This document shows, in pieces, positions 40,886-48,967 of a DNA stretch of 64,000 nt; within the stretch, counting starts at the first letter, position 1; each line of letters starts with the position of its first letter. The position numbers were made by a program, and so were the translations under genes. The stretch is from assembly GCA_001298545.1 (NCBI GenBank), contig LJCX01000018.1, positions 29,136-93,135 on the forward strand, given 5' to 3'. Below the pieces are notes generated by a model, which saw only the letters and a program-made list of their open reading frames with translations, searched no databases and was not told the origin of the DNA. The stretch comes from Actinobacteria bacterium OV320. GTDB taxonomy: Bacteria > Actinomycetota > Actinomycetes > Streptomycetales > Streptomycetaceae.

Positions 40886-42286
40886 TCAGGCGATGTCGCT
40901 GAACAGAGCAACGCTGTACGGCTCAGACAGGCGCTGCACGCACAGCTGGGCGTACGGCTCCTCCTTCTCGACGCCGACCGCGGTCATGCCTTCACGAAGG
41001 GCTGCGGCGAGGGTCGTACCGGACCCGGCGAACGGGTCCAGGACGGTCCCGCCGGGCGGGGTGACGAGCCGGACCAGCCACTGCATCAACGCGAGCGGCT
41101 TGACCGTGGTGTGGGCGGTGCCGTCGGCGAGACGGGGCCGCTCGGACGCTGGCGCCTTCGCCTCGTACCGGAACACGGGGAAGAACCTGGCCTCCGCCCC
41201 GAAGTCCGGCACGGGGCAGCCGGGGCTGCAGGCGTCATCGCAGTCCGGGCCGTGGCCGAGGAGGACGTTCGTGGGCCAACGGCCGGCCGGATGCGCGAAG
41301 TCCTCGCACACACCGGTCCACTCACCGTAGGCGTCCCCGTTGCGGTCCGAAGCGAGGCCGACGACGGAGGCGCATTTGTCGCGGTAGTCCTGCCCGGCTT
41401 GCGTCCGGCACCCGTCGATGTTCAGGGCGCCCGTGCCGTGCTCCAGCACGTTGGCGACGGTCGTGTTGAAGCCGGTCGACTTCCGGGCCAACACGATCGG
41501 CTCGTGCGCCGGCTTCAACGCCGTGTTCCAGCCCTGCCACTGTCGGGCAGGGGCAGAGGCAGGAGCGGTGAGGTCGTAGGCGCCGTCGCTGAGGGCGGCT
41601 ATCTGAACATCGGACTCACGGCGCACCCGGTGGGCTTGGCCGATCACCTCTCGTTGCAACCAGGCTTCGCCCAGGGTGCCCCGGCGGGCGTTCAGCTCGG
41701 CGACGAGCGGGCGGATCTCCGTATCGTCGAAGCCGAGTTCCTCACGAAGCCGGTCCCACTGCTCCGGGGTGGGTACGGTGGCTGCGACTCCCTGAGTTGT
41801 CCAGTGCCCAGCCATGCCGTTGAAGCCCCACAGGGCATCGATCCGCTGATTCGTCCAGGCCGCTGCGTCGCGGGCTACTGCCAGCCATGCCGTTACCTGT
41901 AGAACCTTGGCACGGTCATCGCGGCGACGGTCGATGGACTTGGCGATGTCCTGGCCTTTGGGGAATCCGCTGCCGTAGATCCAGTGCAGGCTGTCGCGGA
42001 TCTCGAAGCCGGCGTCTTCGATAGCAACGGTCATGCGGTGGTAAGTGCGAGTCCCGCCGAAGGCGAGGAGGTGCCCGCCGGGCTTGAGGACCCGCCAGCA
42101 GTGCCGCCACAGATCGACGTTGTAGGCGATACCGGACGAATCCCACGCCTTGCCCATGAAGCCGAGCTCGTAGGGCGGGTCGCAGACGATCGCGTCGACG
42201 GAGGCGTCGGCCAGGGCGGGCAGGATGTCGAGGCTGTTGCCGAGGTGGAGGGTGACGCCGTCGGATTCGTAGTAGGGGGCGGTCAT
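40886..42286 (-). CDS. N6-adenine or N4-cytosine DNA methyltransferase
   Basis: 466 residues. Catalytic DPPY (IVCDPPYELGFMGKAWD) at about 36 and SAM-binding DPFAGSGTTLAAAL near 416 give the motif IV-then-I order of beta-class enzymes. A long target-recognition insert (about 170-380) includes CDDACSPGCPVPDF. No cognate endonuclease is adjacent. Likely an orphan methylase for anti-restriction. The minus-strand box GCAGGGGCAATCCCCC lies about 65 bp upstream. Confidence 0.9.
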   Translation of the reverse strand: MTAPYYESDGVTLHLGNSLDILPALADASVDAIVCDPPYELGFMGKAWDSSGIAYNVDLWRHCWRVLKPGGHLLAFGGTRTYHRMTVAIEDAGFEIRDSLHWIYGSGFPKGQDIAKSIDRRRDDRAKVLQVTAWLAVARDAAAWTNQRIDALWGFNGMAGHWTTQGVAATVPTPEQWDRLREELGFDDTEIRPLVAELNARRGTLGEAWLQREVIGQAHRVRRESDVQIAALSDGAYDLTAPASAPARQWQGWNTALKPAHEPIVLARKSTGFNTTVANVLEHGTGALNIDGCRTQAGQDYRDKCASVVGLASDRNGDAYGEWTGVCEDFAHPAGRWPTNVLLGHGPDCDDACSPGCPVPDFGAEARFFPVFRYEAKAPASERPRLADGTAHTTVKPLALMQWLVRLVTPPGGTVLDPFAGSGTTLAAALREGMTAVGVEKEEPYAQLCVQRLSEPYSVALFSDIA

Positions 42287-42418
42287 TCACTCTCCCAAAG
42301 GGTGGGCCGGGGGCGTGGGTCAAGGATGGTTCGGATCGGGGCGGGGGATTGCCCCTGCTGCGGGAAGGCCCCGCCGGCGAGGAGGTTGGCGGCGAGGCCT
42401 GGGCGGGCAGTGCGGAGG

Positions 42419-42709
42419 TCAGGCGACGGCGAGACAGTTGGCGAGGTCCTCCTGCACGATGCGGTGGTGGACGTCCCGCAGGGGGGAATCGGAGTGGAAG
42501 AAGTCCCCGCGCTGTAGCTCGCCGACCTGCACGCCGGCCTCGTCGACCAGGCGGAGGAAGCTGACGGCCCCGTAGGCGCGGAGCATCCGGCATGCGGCCT
42601 CCTGGGCGCTCGTCTCGTCCTCGGCCTGACGCGGGGCCAGGTTAGGGGTGGGGTAGTGCTGGTGGCGTCCGTCGCGGATTCCGCCGGTGACGGGGTGCAG
42701 GGTGATCAT
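42419..42709 (-). CDS. Hypothetical protein
   Basis: 96 residues from ATG 42709. Helical C-terminus (RMLRAYGAVSFLRLVDEAGV). Function unknown. Confidence 0.45.
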   Translation of the reverse strand: MITLHPVTGGIRDGRHQHYPTPNLAPRQAEDETSAQEAACRMLRAYGAVSFLRLVDEAGVQVGELQRGDFFHSDSPLRDVHHRIVQEDLANCLAVA

Positions 42710-42741
42710 GGGGCCTCGCTTTCGTCTGATGCGGTTGGCGG

Positions 42742-42885
42742 TCAGTGTGTTGCCGGCTTGGGGTTCGTCACCTTCCAGTACGACAGGACGGCCATTACCG
42801 CGGGGGCGGACGGTGGGTCGAAGCGGATGAGGACGGTCAGCAGGATCAGGAGCGTGTACCGGCCAAGGGCGTGGCTGAGCGGCAT
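42742..42885 (-). CDS. Small membrane peptide
   Basis: 47 residues from ATG 42885, GGAGA upstream. One hydrophobic helix (GRYTLLILLTVLIRF). First gene after promoter copy 5. Confidence 0.45.
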   Translation of the reverse strand: MPLSHALGRYTLLILLTVLIRFDPPSAPAVMAVLSYWKVTNPKPATH

Positions 42886-42990
42886 CTGGTGGTCTCTCCG
42901 GGAGGGGTTGGATGATGTTCGCTGGCCCAGCCACGACAGGGCCTGTGCGAAGCCCGCCGGGGGCGCAATCCCCGGCGGGTGCACACAATG

Positions 42991-43019
42991 AAGCTAACCC
43001 ATATTCCATGGCCCTGCAA
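42991..43019 (-). promoter_or_regulatory. Conserved promoter/operator, copy 5
   Basis: Minus strand: -35 TTGCAG, 17-bp spacer CCATGGAATATGGGT, -10 TAGCTT. Starts the leftward transcript from 42885; the next gene leftward from 43032 ends just beside it. Confidence 0.78.
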
Positions 43020-43031
43020 TGGGGTCGGCGT

Positions 43032-44228
43032 TCACTTGGGAACGCGTCTCCTGTTCAGCAGCGCCTCCCGAGCGGACACCCTCTGATGCACCGACACCTC
43101 CGTCATGGCCGCCTCGCGCGGCGGCGGCACAGGCCCAGGAAGCTTCCACGCCGGCGCCCTGGGCGCAGGAGCAGCAGCGGGCCGTGGAACCTCCTCCACG
43201 CCCCCCTCGGCAGCCCGTCCGGCCCGCTTGTCCTGCTTCCGAACGTCGCAGGCCCGGCAGTCCTGCCCGGTGTCGACGTTCGTCCGCTCGTCACACCGCG
43301 GGTCCCCGCACTCCGCGTCCCGGCGCAGCATCGCCACCAACGCGCCCACCGGCTTCTTGAGCGGCCCGGCCTGGTCCCGGCGCGAGTAGTGCTTGTCCCA
43401 CTTCGGCAGCAGCCGGTACTCGATCAGCTGCTCCACAGTCCGGCCCACTGGGTTGGAACCGTCTGTGGCAGCCAGGACGGCGCGCACCAGAGGCTCCGGG
43501 AGCCCGTTCGGCACCAGAGCCTTCAGCGGAGCGGGCAGGGCCTGCACGAAGGCGTCGTACTGGCGCCGTTCCTCTCGTGAGAAACCGGGCTGCTTGATCT
43601 TGCCGGACGCGGCGGAGCCGCCAGCACGCGAACCCCTACTACCTGTAGAGGCCTGACGGCCGTCACCACCCCTTTCTCCCCCCTTCTCTTCTTTTACTTC
43701 TCTCTGGTCTTTTACCGCCGCACCCATGCGGCCAGGGGTAGCCGCACTGGCGCGGCCAGGGGTAGCCGCATCCATGCGGCCACCCCCCTGATCAGGGCGA
43801 TCCGCCTGGACCCCCTTACGGGCAGCTCGCGCAGCTGCCCGATCGGCGGCCCGCTGGTCCCAGATCTCGTGGTCCAGCAGCTCGTATTCGCTGGGCAGGT
43901 TCAGCTTCGGGTTATCCGGATCCTGCTGCCGATGCACCCTCAGCAGGCCTCGGGCCTCGAGGCGGGCTGTGGCCCGGTCCACGGTGTCCACGGACCGGCC
44001 GATGCACGCCGCCAGGCGCTTACGGGTCGGAACGTCCAGTGGGATCACGTTGCAGTCCGTGTCGGTGGTCTCCGGAGACTCCCGGGTTTCCACGTCCACG
44101 AACGATGCCAGGGCCGCATACAGGGCCTTGTCGGTCGGGTCCACGCTGCCATCTCGGGCCAGCTCAAAGTCGAACTTCACCCAGTCCAGACGACTGGCCC
44201 GGCGCGTGGCACGGGGAAGAATCGTCAC
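43032..44228 (-). CDS. HTH protein, replication- or regulation-related
   Basis: 398 residues from GTG 44228 (upstream frame to 44360 looks non-coding). N-terminal winged-helix domain LDWVKFDFELARDGSVDPTD, then RLAACIGRSVDTVDRATARL and EARGLLRVHRQQDPD; these match HTH proteins of Streptomyces plasmids and phages. A Gly/Ser/Lys linker joins it to a C-terminal domain LPEPLVRAVLAATDGSNPVG with CGDPRCDERTN and CRACDVRK zinc ligands. It resembles O-like replication proteins in layout. With 7580, the window holds two such HTH proteins. Confidence 0.62.
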   Translation of the reverse strand: MTILPRATRRASRLDWVKFDFELARDGSVDPTDKALYAALASFVDVETRESPETTDTDCNVIPLDVPTRKRLAACIGRSVDTVDRATARLEARGLLRVHRQQDPDNPKLNLPSEYELLDHEIWDQRAADRAAARAARKGVQADRPDQGGGRMDAATPGRASAATPGRMGAAVKDQREVKEEKGGERGGDGRQASTGSRGSRAGGSAASGKIKQPGFSREERRQYDAFVQALPAPLKALVPNGLPEPLVRAVLAATDGSNPVGRTVEQLIEYRLLPKWDKHYSRRDQAGPLKKPVGALVAMLRRDAECGDPRCDERTNVDTGQDCRACDVRKQDKRAGRAAEGGVEEVPRPAAAPAPRAPAWKLPGPVPPPREAAMTEVSVHQRVSAREALLNRRRVPK

Positions 44229-44372
44229 CGTTGCGCCCCCAGCATGTGAGTGATTTCGCTGGGGGCCCCACTTGGCAGACGACGAACAGGCTCTACGATG
44301 GCCATGAAGCCTCGCCTTACTTCTCTTGGGCGCTTCGAGTGCCAGCGGACTGCAATCCACTGGTTGTGCTTG

Positions 44373-44404
44373 ACGGCCGGTGGGCGCTGCGACCCGCCGG
44401 CCGT
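44373..44404. terminator. Terminator-like hairpin
   Basis: ACGGCCGG and CCGGCCGT arms with a 16-nt loop between the genes ending at 44454 and starting at 44228. Lies downstream of 44454 on the minus strand. Confidence 0.5.
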
Positions 44405-44453
44405 TCTGCGTCGCCAGGCGCTGAGGGCTGCGATCCCCAGGCTTGCAACGCGA

Positions 44454-44756
44454 TCACTGTTGCTTCTTCCGCCGTGGCTTCCTGTCCGGGCCCCGACCGG
44501 CGGGGTTCGGCGGGTGCTCCTTCAGGTGCTTCAGCAGGGCTTCGGTGCGCATAGTGCGGGCGTTGGCGACCTTGCCGTACTCGTACGGGCGTCCCTCGCG
44601 GGAGTTCCCGAACGGCCAGGTGGTGTGCTTACGGCTGCGGGCGAGGTGTCGGAGCTTGTCTGCGGTCGCTCCGAGGTACAAGCCGAGCTTGTCCGCCAGC
44701 TGCGCACCTTCAGTGAACGTGACATTGTCGGGCAGATTGGCCCATTCGTTGGTCAT
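44454..44756 (-). CDS. Small DNA-binding-like protein
   Basis: 100 residues from ATG 44756; weak ribosome site. FTEGAQLADKLGLYLGATAD then KLRHLARSRKHTTWPFGNSR resembles a helix-turn-helix of the excisionase or MerR kind, followed by a basic end (GRGPDRKPRRKKQQ). A 19-bp palindrome lies 27 bp upstream of the start. Confidence 0.55.
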   Translation of the reverse strand: MTNEWANLPDNVTFTEGAQLADKLGLYLGATADKLRHLARSRKHTTWPFGNSREGRPYEYGKVANARTMRTEALLKHLKEHPPNPAGRGPDRKPRRKKQQ

Positions 44757-44782
44757 CGTGGGCCGCCAAGAGGCAGCGGACT

Positions 44783-44801
44783 TTTCACGAGTCTCGTGAA
44801 A
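44783..44801. promoter_or_regulatory. Operator-like palindrome TTTCACGAG-T-CTCGTGAAA
   Basis: Perfect 9-bp arms with a 1-bp centre, upstream of the 44756 gene and downstream of the GntR-type repressor. Size and position fit an operator for the repressor or for the 44756 protein itself. Confidence 0.65.
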
Positions 44802-44915
44802 GCGGATAGGCTCATGACGAATCTCCTAGCGGGATTCCCCACCGACGAAGGATTCGCAGTTCAGCGTCGTGTGGGGCGGCCGGCCGTGCCGCTGGTGCGG
44901 TCGGCCGTACTACTT

Positions 44916-45647
44916 CTACTCCTGAGGGCGCAGCGAGGTGGTCCAACGAAGGATCGTCGATCCCTCTGCGACCTTCACCGCAACCTCAACGACCCGGCCG
45001 TCTTCCAGAGTCACGGTGCGCACCACCTGGGTCACCACGACCTGGCTGGCAGTCAGGCCCAGTACCTCCTTCTCCGCGGCCGTGGCATGCCGGCTCGTCA
45101 CCTCCTCCAACACTTGATCCTGGGCGAGCCCCAACCGTGACGCCGCGAGCTCCCGCGATGCGCCGGTAGAGACCGGCTCCATCAGCTCAGGAGTCACCGC
45201 AACCACGTAGGCCGGGTAGTAGCTGCTGCTCAGGTGGATGGGGAGGCCGTTCCGGCTGACCACCCGCCGGCGCACCTGCACAGGCGTTCCGGGGGCTACG
45301 TCAAGCCGCGATGCCACCAGCTCGTCGGCACCGGTTGTCCCGACCTCCAGGATGCGCGAGACCTCGCCGCCATCAAGAGCGCTACCGGTAGCCGCGTGCA
45401 AGGCCACGCGAGTGCCGATGTTGTTGCTGACGGGACTGGATACGACTGTCCCCACGCCAGTCTTGGCGTGCGTTAGCCCCTCCATCTTGAGGACCCGGTA
45501 GGCGCGGTTGATGGTCGTATGCGCCACGCCGAACTGCTCGCTGGCTGCCTTGAAGCTCGGCAGAGTATCGCCGGGCCTCAACGTCCCGTCGCGGATCTGC
45601 CGACGAAAGTGCTCAGCGATCTCCGCGTATCCGGGGGTGTCGCGCAT
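44916..45647 (-). CDS. GntR/UTRA-family repressor, Kor-like
   Basis: 243 residues from ATG 45647, AGGAGG upstream. N-terminal winged helix YAEIAEHFRRQIRDGTLRPG, then LPSFKAASEQFGVAHTTINR, followed by a UTRA ligand domain (residues about 90-240). Streptomyces plasmid transfer is held in check by GntR-family Kor repressors such as KorSA of pSAM2. Here the gene is divergent to the transfer operon, with phased repeats in between, which supports the same role. Confidence 0.85.
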   Translation of the reverse strand: MRDTPGYAEIAEHFRRQIRDGTLRPGDTLPSFKAASEQFGVAHTTINRAYRVLKMEGLTHAKTGVGTVVSSPVSNNIGTRVALHAATGSALDGGEVSRILEVGTTGADELVASRLDVAPGTPVQVRRRVVSRNGLPIHLSSSYYPAYVVAVTPELMEPVSTGASRELAASRLGLAQDQVLEEVTSRHATAAEKEVLGLTASQVVVTQVVRTVTLEDGRVVEVAVKVAEGSTILRWTTSLRPQE

Positions 45648-45678
45648 GGTCGACCTCCTCTCTACGTCGTTAGCTGCC

Positions 45679-45758
45679 GCGCTTAGCAGCGCAGCGGTAC
45701 ACCCCTGAGATTAGCCGAAAGATACCTAGAGCGCGAGTACTAGCGCTAAGAGCGCGAG
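45679..45758. promoter_or_regulatory. Repeats in the divergent repressor/transfer promoter region
   Basis: AGAGCGCGAG occurs at 45728-45737 and 45749-45758, exactly 21 bp apart (two helical turns), with TAGCGCTA between. GCGCT-TAGC-AGCGC lies at 45679-45692. A plus-strand -10, TACATT, follows at 45762. Candidate operators for the GntR-type repressor controlling itself and the transfer genes. Confidence 0.6.
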
Positions 45759-45893
45759 GACGCTACATTGGTTCTCGTCGGGAAGGACGGACCCCGGAAA
45801 CGCCAAACGGCCCAGGTGGTTGCACACCCAGGCCGCTCGGAGGCCCCGAAGGACCCGACAAATCGCTACCCGCCTCAACAGGAGCGACTGCCA

Positions 45894-46196
45894 ATGAAGA
45901 ACCGTAGCGGACACACGGTGGATGTAAAGCACTCCACCCACCAGCAGAGCAGCACCATTTCCCAGGCCACGGCCGACCAGATCGGCCCGCGCCGGCCGGG
46001 TGTCGTCTACTACGACGGCCCGCGCCTCGTCCAGGTCACCGAGGTCATCACCGACACCACCGAGTCGCAGCGCGTCCTCCGCCGCAACGCCGCGAAGTTC
46101 GCCGTCCGCGTCGTCGACCAGCACGCCGGCACCGACTACTACACCGGCGCCATCTGGACCGGATCCGACCGCGTCCTCAAGGCGGTGGCCGCGTAA
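45894..46196 (+). CDS. First gene of transfer operon, hypothetical
   Basis: 100 residues from ATG 45894, AGGAG upstream. C-terminal beta-rich domain (RVVDQHAGTDYYTGAIWTGS). TAATG overlap with the next gene. Function unknown. Confidence 0.55.
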   Translation: MKNRSGHTVDVKHSTHQQSSTISQATADQIGPRRPGVVYYDGPRLVQVTEVITDTTESQRVLRRNAAKFAVRVVDQHAGTDYYTGAIWTGSDRVLKAVAA

Positions 46197-46432
46197 TGCA
46201 GCAGCCCGAGTTCGAGCAGATCCCGTCCGGGGAGTTCTCCGCGGCTGCGGTCGCCCAGTGCAACCCCGACCTGTACGCCGACGTCACCGACGTGTTCCTC
46301 CTCCTCGACCCCCGTGAGATCACCGCCACGGTCCTGGACCACCGGCAGGTCGACATGCTGTATGCGATCCAGGCCCTGGACGACGTGTACGGCGAGGTCG
46401 TCGACCCGTACGCCGACGAGGACGACGCCTGA
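46196..46432 (+). CDS. Small acidic protein of transfer operon
   Basis: 78 residues, overlapping neighbours by one base on each side. Very acidic C-terminus (VVDPYADEDDA). Function unknown. Confidence 0.5.
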   Translation: MQQPEFEQIPSGEFSAAAVAQCNPDLYADVTDVFLLLDPREITATVLDHRQVDMLYAIQALDDVYGEVVDPYADEDDA

Positions 46433-46794
46433 TGTCCGCCCTCGACGACACCCTCGACGACCTGGCCGGCTTCGCCTGGATCCCCGGCGTCGACCAGATC
46501 CTCGACAGCATCCGCACCGCGAAGAACGCAGCCGCCCGAGGCGAACTGTCCCTGGAAACCGCGCAAACCCTCCTCACGCTCCTCGGTAACCCGGCCGGCC
46601 CGGACCTTCCCGAAGCCCTCGCCGGACTCGCCACCGACGTCACGAACCCGGCCACCAACCCCACCCTCAACAGCCTCGACCCTGACACCGCCAAGGACGT
46701 CCAGCGGCTCGGGGAGCAGCACGCCCGCGACACCGCCGACTACACACCCCGCGACCACACCAACGAAGCCGCCGCCCTCATCAGCGGCATCTGA
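46432..46794 (+). CDS. Hypothetical protein of transfer operon
   Basis: 120 residues, helical and acidic (ALDDTLDDLAGFAWIPGVDQ). Function unknown. Confidence 0.5.
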   Translation: MSALDDTLDDLAGFAWIPGVDQILDSIRTAKNAAARGELSLETAQTLLTLLGNPAGPDLPEALAGLATDVTNPATNPTLNSLDPDTAKDVQRLGEQHARDTADYTPRDHTNEAAALISGI

Positions 46795-46812
46795 CCCCAC
46801 GGAGGAATCGCC

Positions 46813-46968
46813 ATGGACACCACCGCCGCCATCCAGGCCGCCGCCACCGCGGTCCGCGCCCACCAGACCAGCCCCGACACCGTGACCCTCCGCGACATGC
46901 AGGACAAGGTCCAGCAGGCGCAGAACCAGGGCGCCAGCCTCCAGGACATCGCCAACGCCAACCGCTAG
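46813..46968 (+). CDS. Very small helical protein
   Basis: 51 residues from ATG 46813 after a strong CGGAGGA. Ala/Gln-rich helix (MQDKVQQAQNQGASLQDIAN). Function unknown. Confidence 0.5.
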   Translation: MDTTAAIQAAATAVRAHQTSPDTVTLRDMQDKVQQAQNQGASLQDIANANR

Positions 46969-47105
46969 CCCCCCGACCGCCGCCCGGTCTGGCCCCCTGG
47001 GCCGGGCGGCACCCTCTCTGGCCCTGCCCGAGACCCCACCACCTCGGTGGTGTGTCGAGTACGACCAGCCCCCACCCACCAACCCGAAGCCCGAAGGACC
47101 CCACC

Positions 47106-47465
47106 GTGGACCAGGACACCCGCGAACGACACACCGCCCGCTGCTACTCCCTGTGGGCCGCCGCCACCAACTACCGCCGTTACACCGCCGACATGTCCAC
47201 CGCCGACAAGACCAAGGCCGCCGCGGACCAGGTCAAGACAGTCGCCCTCACCCTCACCGCCAACCTCCTCCTCATAGCCGTCGTCCTCCTCGCCGGACTC
47301 ACCGGCTTCTACCTCCTCCTCGACTGGAACCAGTGGGCGGCCGCCGTCCTTGCCATCGCCGTCGGCTGTGCCGCTGACGACTACGCCACCCCGGTCCTCA
47401 GCCGGATGTTCGCCCCCGCCGTCGGCGCCGGCACGGACACGGACAAGACGGAGGCGAACGTCTGA
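47106..47465 (+). CDS. Two-span membrane protein of transfer operon, Spd-like
   Basis: 119 residues from GTG 47106. Two membrane helices, TLTANLLLIAVVLLAGLTGF and NQWAAAVLAIAVGCAADDY. Small membrane proteins with such topology (Spd proteins) promote plasmid spread between hyphal compartments in Streptomyces; the name is by analogy. Confidence 0.6.
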   Translation: MDQDTRERHTARCYSLWAAATNYRRYTADMSTADKTKAAADQVKTVALTLTANLLLIAVVLLAGLTGFYLLLDWNQWAAAVLAIAVGCAADDYATPVLSRMFAPAVGAGTDTDKTEANV

Positions 47466-47686
47466 TGGCCTCCACACTCCACATCCCCGGCCCGCAGCAG
47501 CCCATCAGTGACGCCGAAGCCCGCATGCGGGTCTTCCAGATCATCGGCTCCGACATCCCGCCCGGCACCGCCGCCTACACCGGCGACTGGCACCAGGCGC
47601 TGAAGGCCACCGCCCGCCGCTGGACCCCCACCCGCAGGCAGCGCATCACCCGACGCCTCCGCCGCGCCCTCCACCTCGCCGCCTGA
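47465..47686 (+). CDS. Small basic protein
   Basis: 73 residues, one-base overlap with the previous gene. C-terminus is strongly basic (RRWTPTRRQRITRRLRRALH). Possible DNA binder. Confidence 0.5.
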   Translation: MASTLHIPGPQQPISDAEARMRVFQIIGSDIPPGTAAYTGDWHQALKATARRWTPTRRQRITRRLRRALHLAA

Positions 47687-47709
47687 CCACCGGAAGGACA
47701 CCACACCCC

Positions 47710-48027
47710 ATGCTCGCCTCCCTTTTCCGCCGCCAGCCCATCAAGACCCCCGACGCCACCAGCGAGACCGCGCAGCCCGACGGCAGCACCATCCTCATGC
47801 GGTTCCTCACAGCGGGCGGCGCAGAAGTCCACGTCGCCTACCGCGGCATCTACACCGAGAACACCTTCTCCGGCACCCCGTACGGCGAGAAGGACCACAG
47901 CTGGACCTGCCACGGCTGCGACGAGCACACCGACCGCCGCCACCACTTCACCCTGACCGAAGCCCGCCGCGACGCCAACGACCACGCCACCGTCTGCCGG
48001 GCCATGCCGAAGCCCACCGCCGCCTGA
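47710..48027 (+). CDS. Small zinc-finger-like protein
   Basis: 105 residues. WTCHGCDEHTDRRHHFTLTE with a later Cys looks like a zinc finger. Member of the transfer operon. Confidence 0.5.
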   Translation: MLASLFRRQPIKTPDATSETAQPDGSTILMRFLTAGGAEVHVAYRGIYTENTFSGTPYGEKDHSWTCHGCDEHTDRRHHFTLTEARRDANDHATVCRAMPKPTAA

Positions 48028-48064
48028 CCCTCCACCCCCACACGCCAGGAAGGAACCCGATCTC

Positions 48065-48967
48065 GTGACCACCGGCACCCGCCCGACTGGCCGACTCTCT
48101 GTCGTAGCCGACCGCATCGTGTGCGGACTCGCCTGGACCATGCAGGCCGTAGCAGCCGCCACGTACACCGCCGTCATCGTCCAGCCGGCCGGGTGGCGCT
48201 CCATGTGGGCCACAGACCCCGTGAACCCCATCTGCCTGTGGGTCTTCGCTGCCGGTATGGCCGGACTCTGGGGCATCAGCCTCTGGGAAGAACAGAAGAA
48301 CTTTTACGACCGGCGGTCCCAGCGGCTGTACCGCAAGTCCAGCCTCCTCGGGCACATCAGCGTGCTGCTGGTCGCTGCCCTCGCGGCCGCAGCCCAGCCG
48401 GAACGGATCGGGCTCTGGGTCATCCTGGCCATGTTTGCTTTCTACGCCACCCTCACCTGGTCCGCGTGGATGCGAACCCGGTTCCTGCCCCCAGAGGACC
48501 AGGCCGTCATCGACGCCATTCACGACCGCGAGGACCAGCAGGCGGCAGCAGCGCACGACGCCAGCCAGAAGGAACAACGCCGCCAGCGGCTCAGCGCCAT
48601 CGTGAACAGCCTCGGCTACCAGCTCACCGACACCCCGGCCGGCCAGAGCCGCAAGGAAGCCTCCGAGCAGACAAACCGCTGGTCGGTTCCCGCCGGGAAG
48701 CACGCCCCCCTCGTGTACTTCATCAGCAACGGCAACCGAATCAAGATCGGTACCTCCACCGAGCTGAAGCGCCGCATCCGCACCCTCGCCCTGCGCGCCG
48801 AGAACATCGCTCTCCTCATCGACGGAGACCGACGCCTCGAACGCCAGCTCCACGACCAGTTCGCCGACCTCCGAATCGGCAACACCGAGTGGTTCGCCTA
48901 CGAAAGCCCCCTCACCGACTTCGTCGCCGACCAGAACCGATCCGCCCGAAAGGAGCAGGCCAAGTGA
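48065..48967 (+). CDS. Membrane-anchored GIY-YIG nuclease-like protein
   Basis: 300 residues from GTG 48065. The first ~150 residues hold four hydrophobic segments (GLAWTMQAVAAATYTAVIV, ICLWVFAAGMAGLWGI, ISVLLVAALAAAA, LWVILAMFAFYATL). A charged linker leads to a compact GIY-YIG/T5orf172-like domain (PLVYFISNGNRIKIGTSTEL, RLERQLHDQF, NTEWFAYE). The usual first motif GIY is VYF here, and the KIG and Arg/Glu positions are kept. A membrane-tethered GIY-YIG inside a transfer operon is unusual. Confidence 0.75.
   Translation: MTTGTRPTGRLSVVADRIVCGLAWTMQAVAAATYTAVIVQPAGWRSMWATDPVNPICLWVFAAGMAGLWGISLWEEQKNFYDRRSQRLYRKSSLLGHISVLLVAALAAAAQPERIGLWVILAMFAFYATLTWSAWMRTRFLPPEDQAVIDAIHDREDQQAAAAHDASQKEQRRQRLSAIVNSLGYQLTDTPAGQSRKEASEQTNRWSVPAGKHAPLVYFISNGNRIKIGTSTELKRRIRTLALRAENIALLIDGDRRLERQLHDQFADLRIGNTEWFAYESPLTDFVADQNRSARKEQAK

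Noticed and set aside
44250..45140. Rightward frame across 44.25-45.14 kb
   Set aside because: Runs antisense through the 44454 gene and part of the GntR gene and has no conserved motif.
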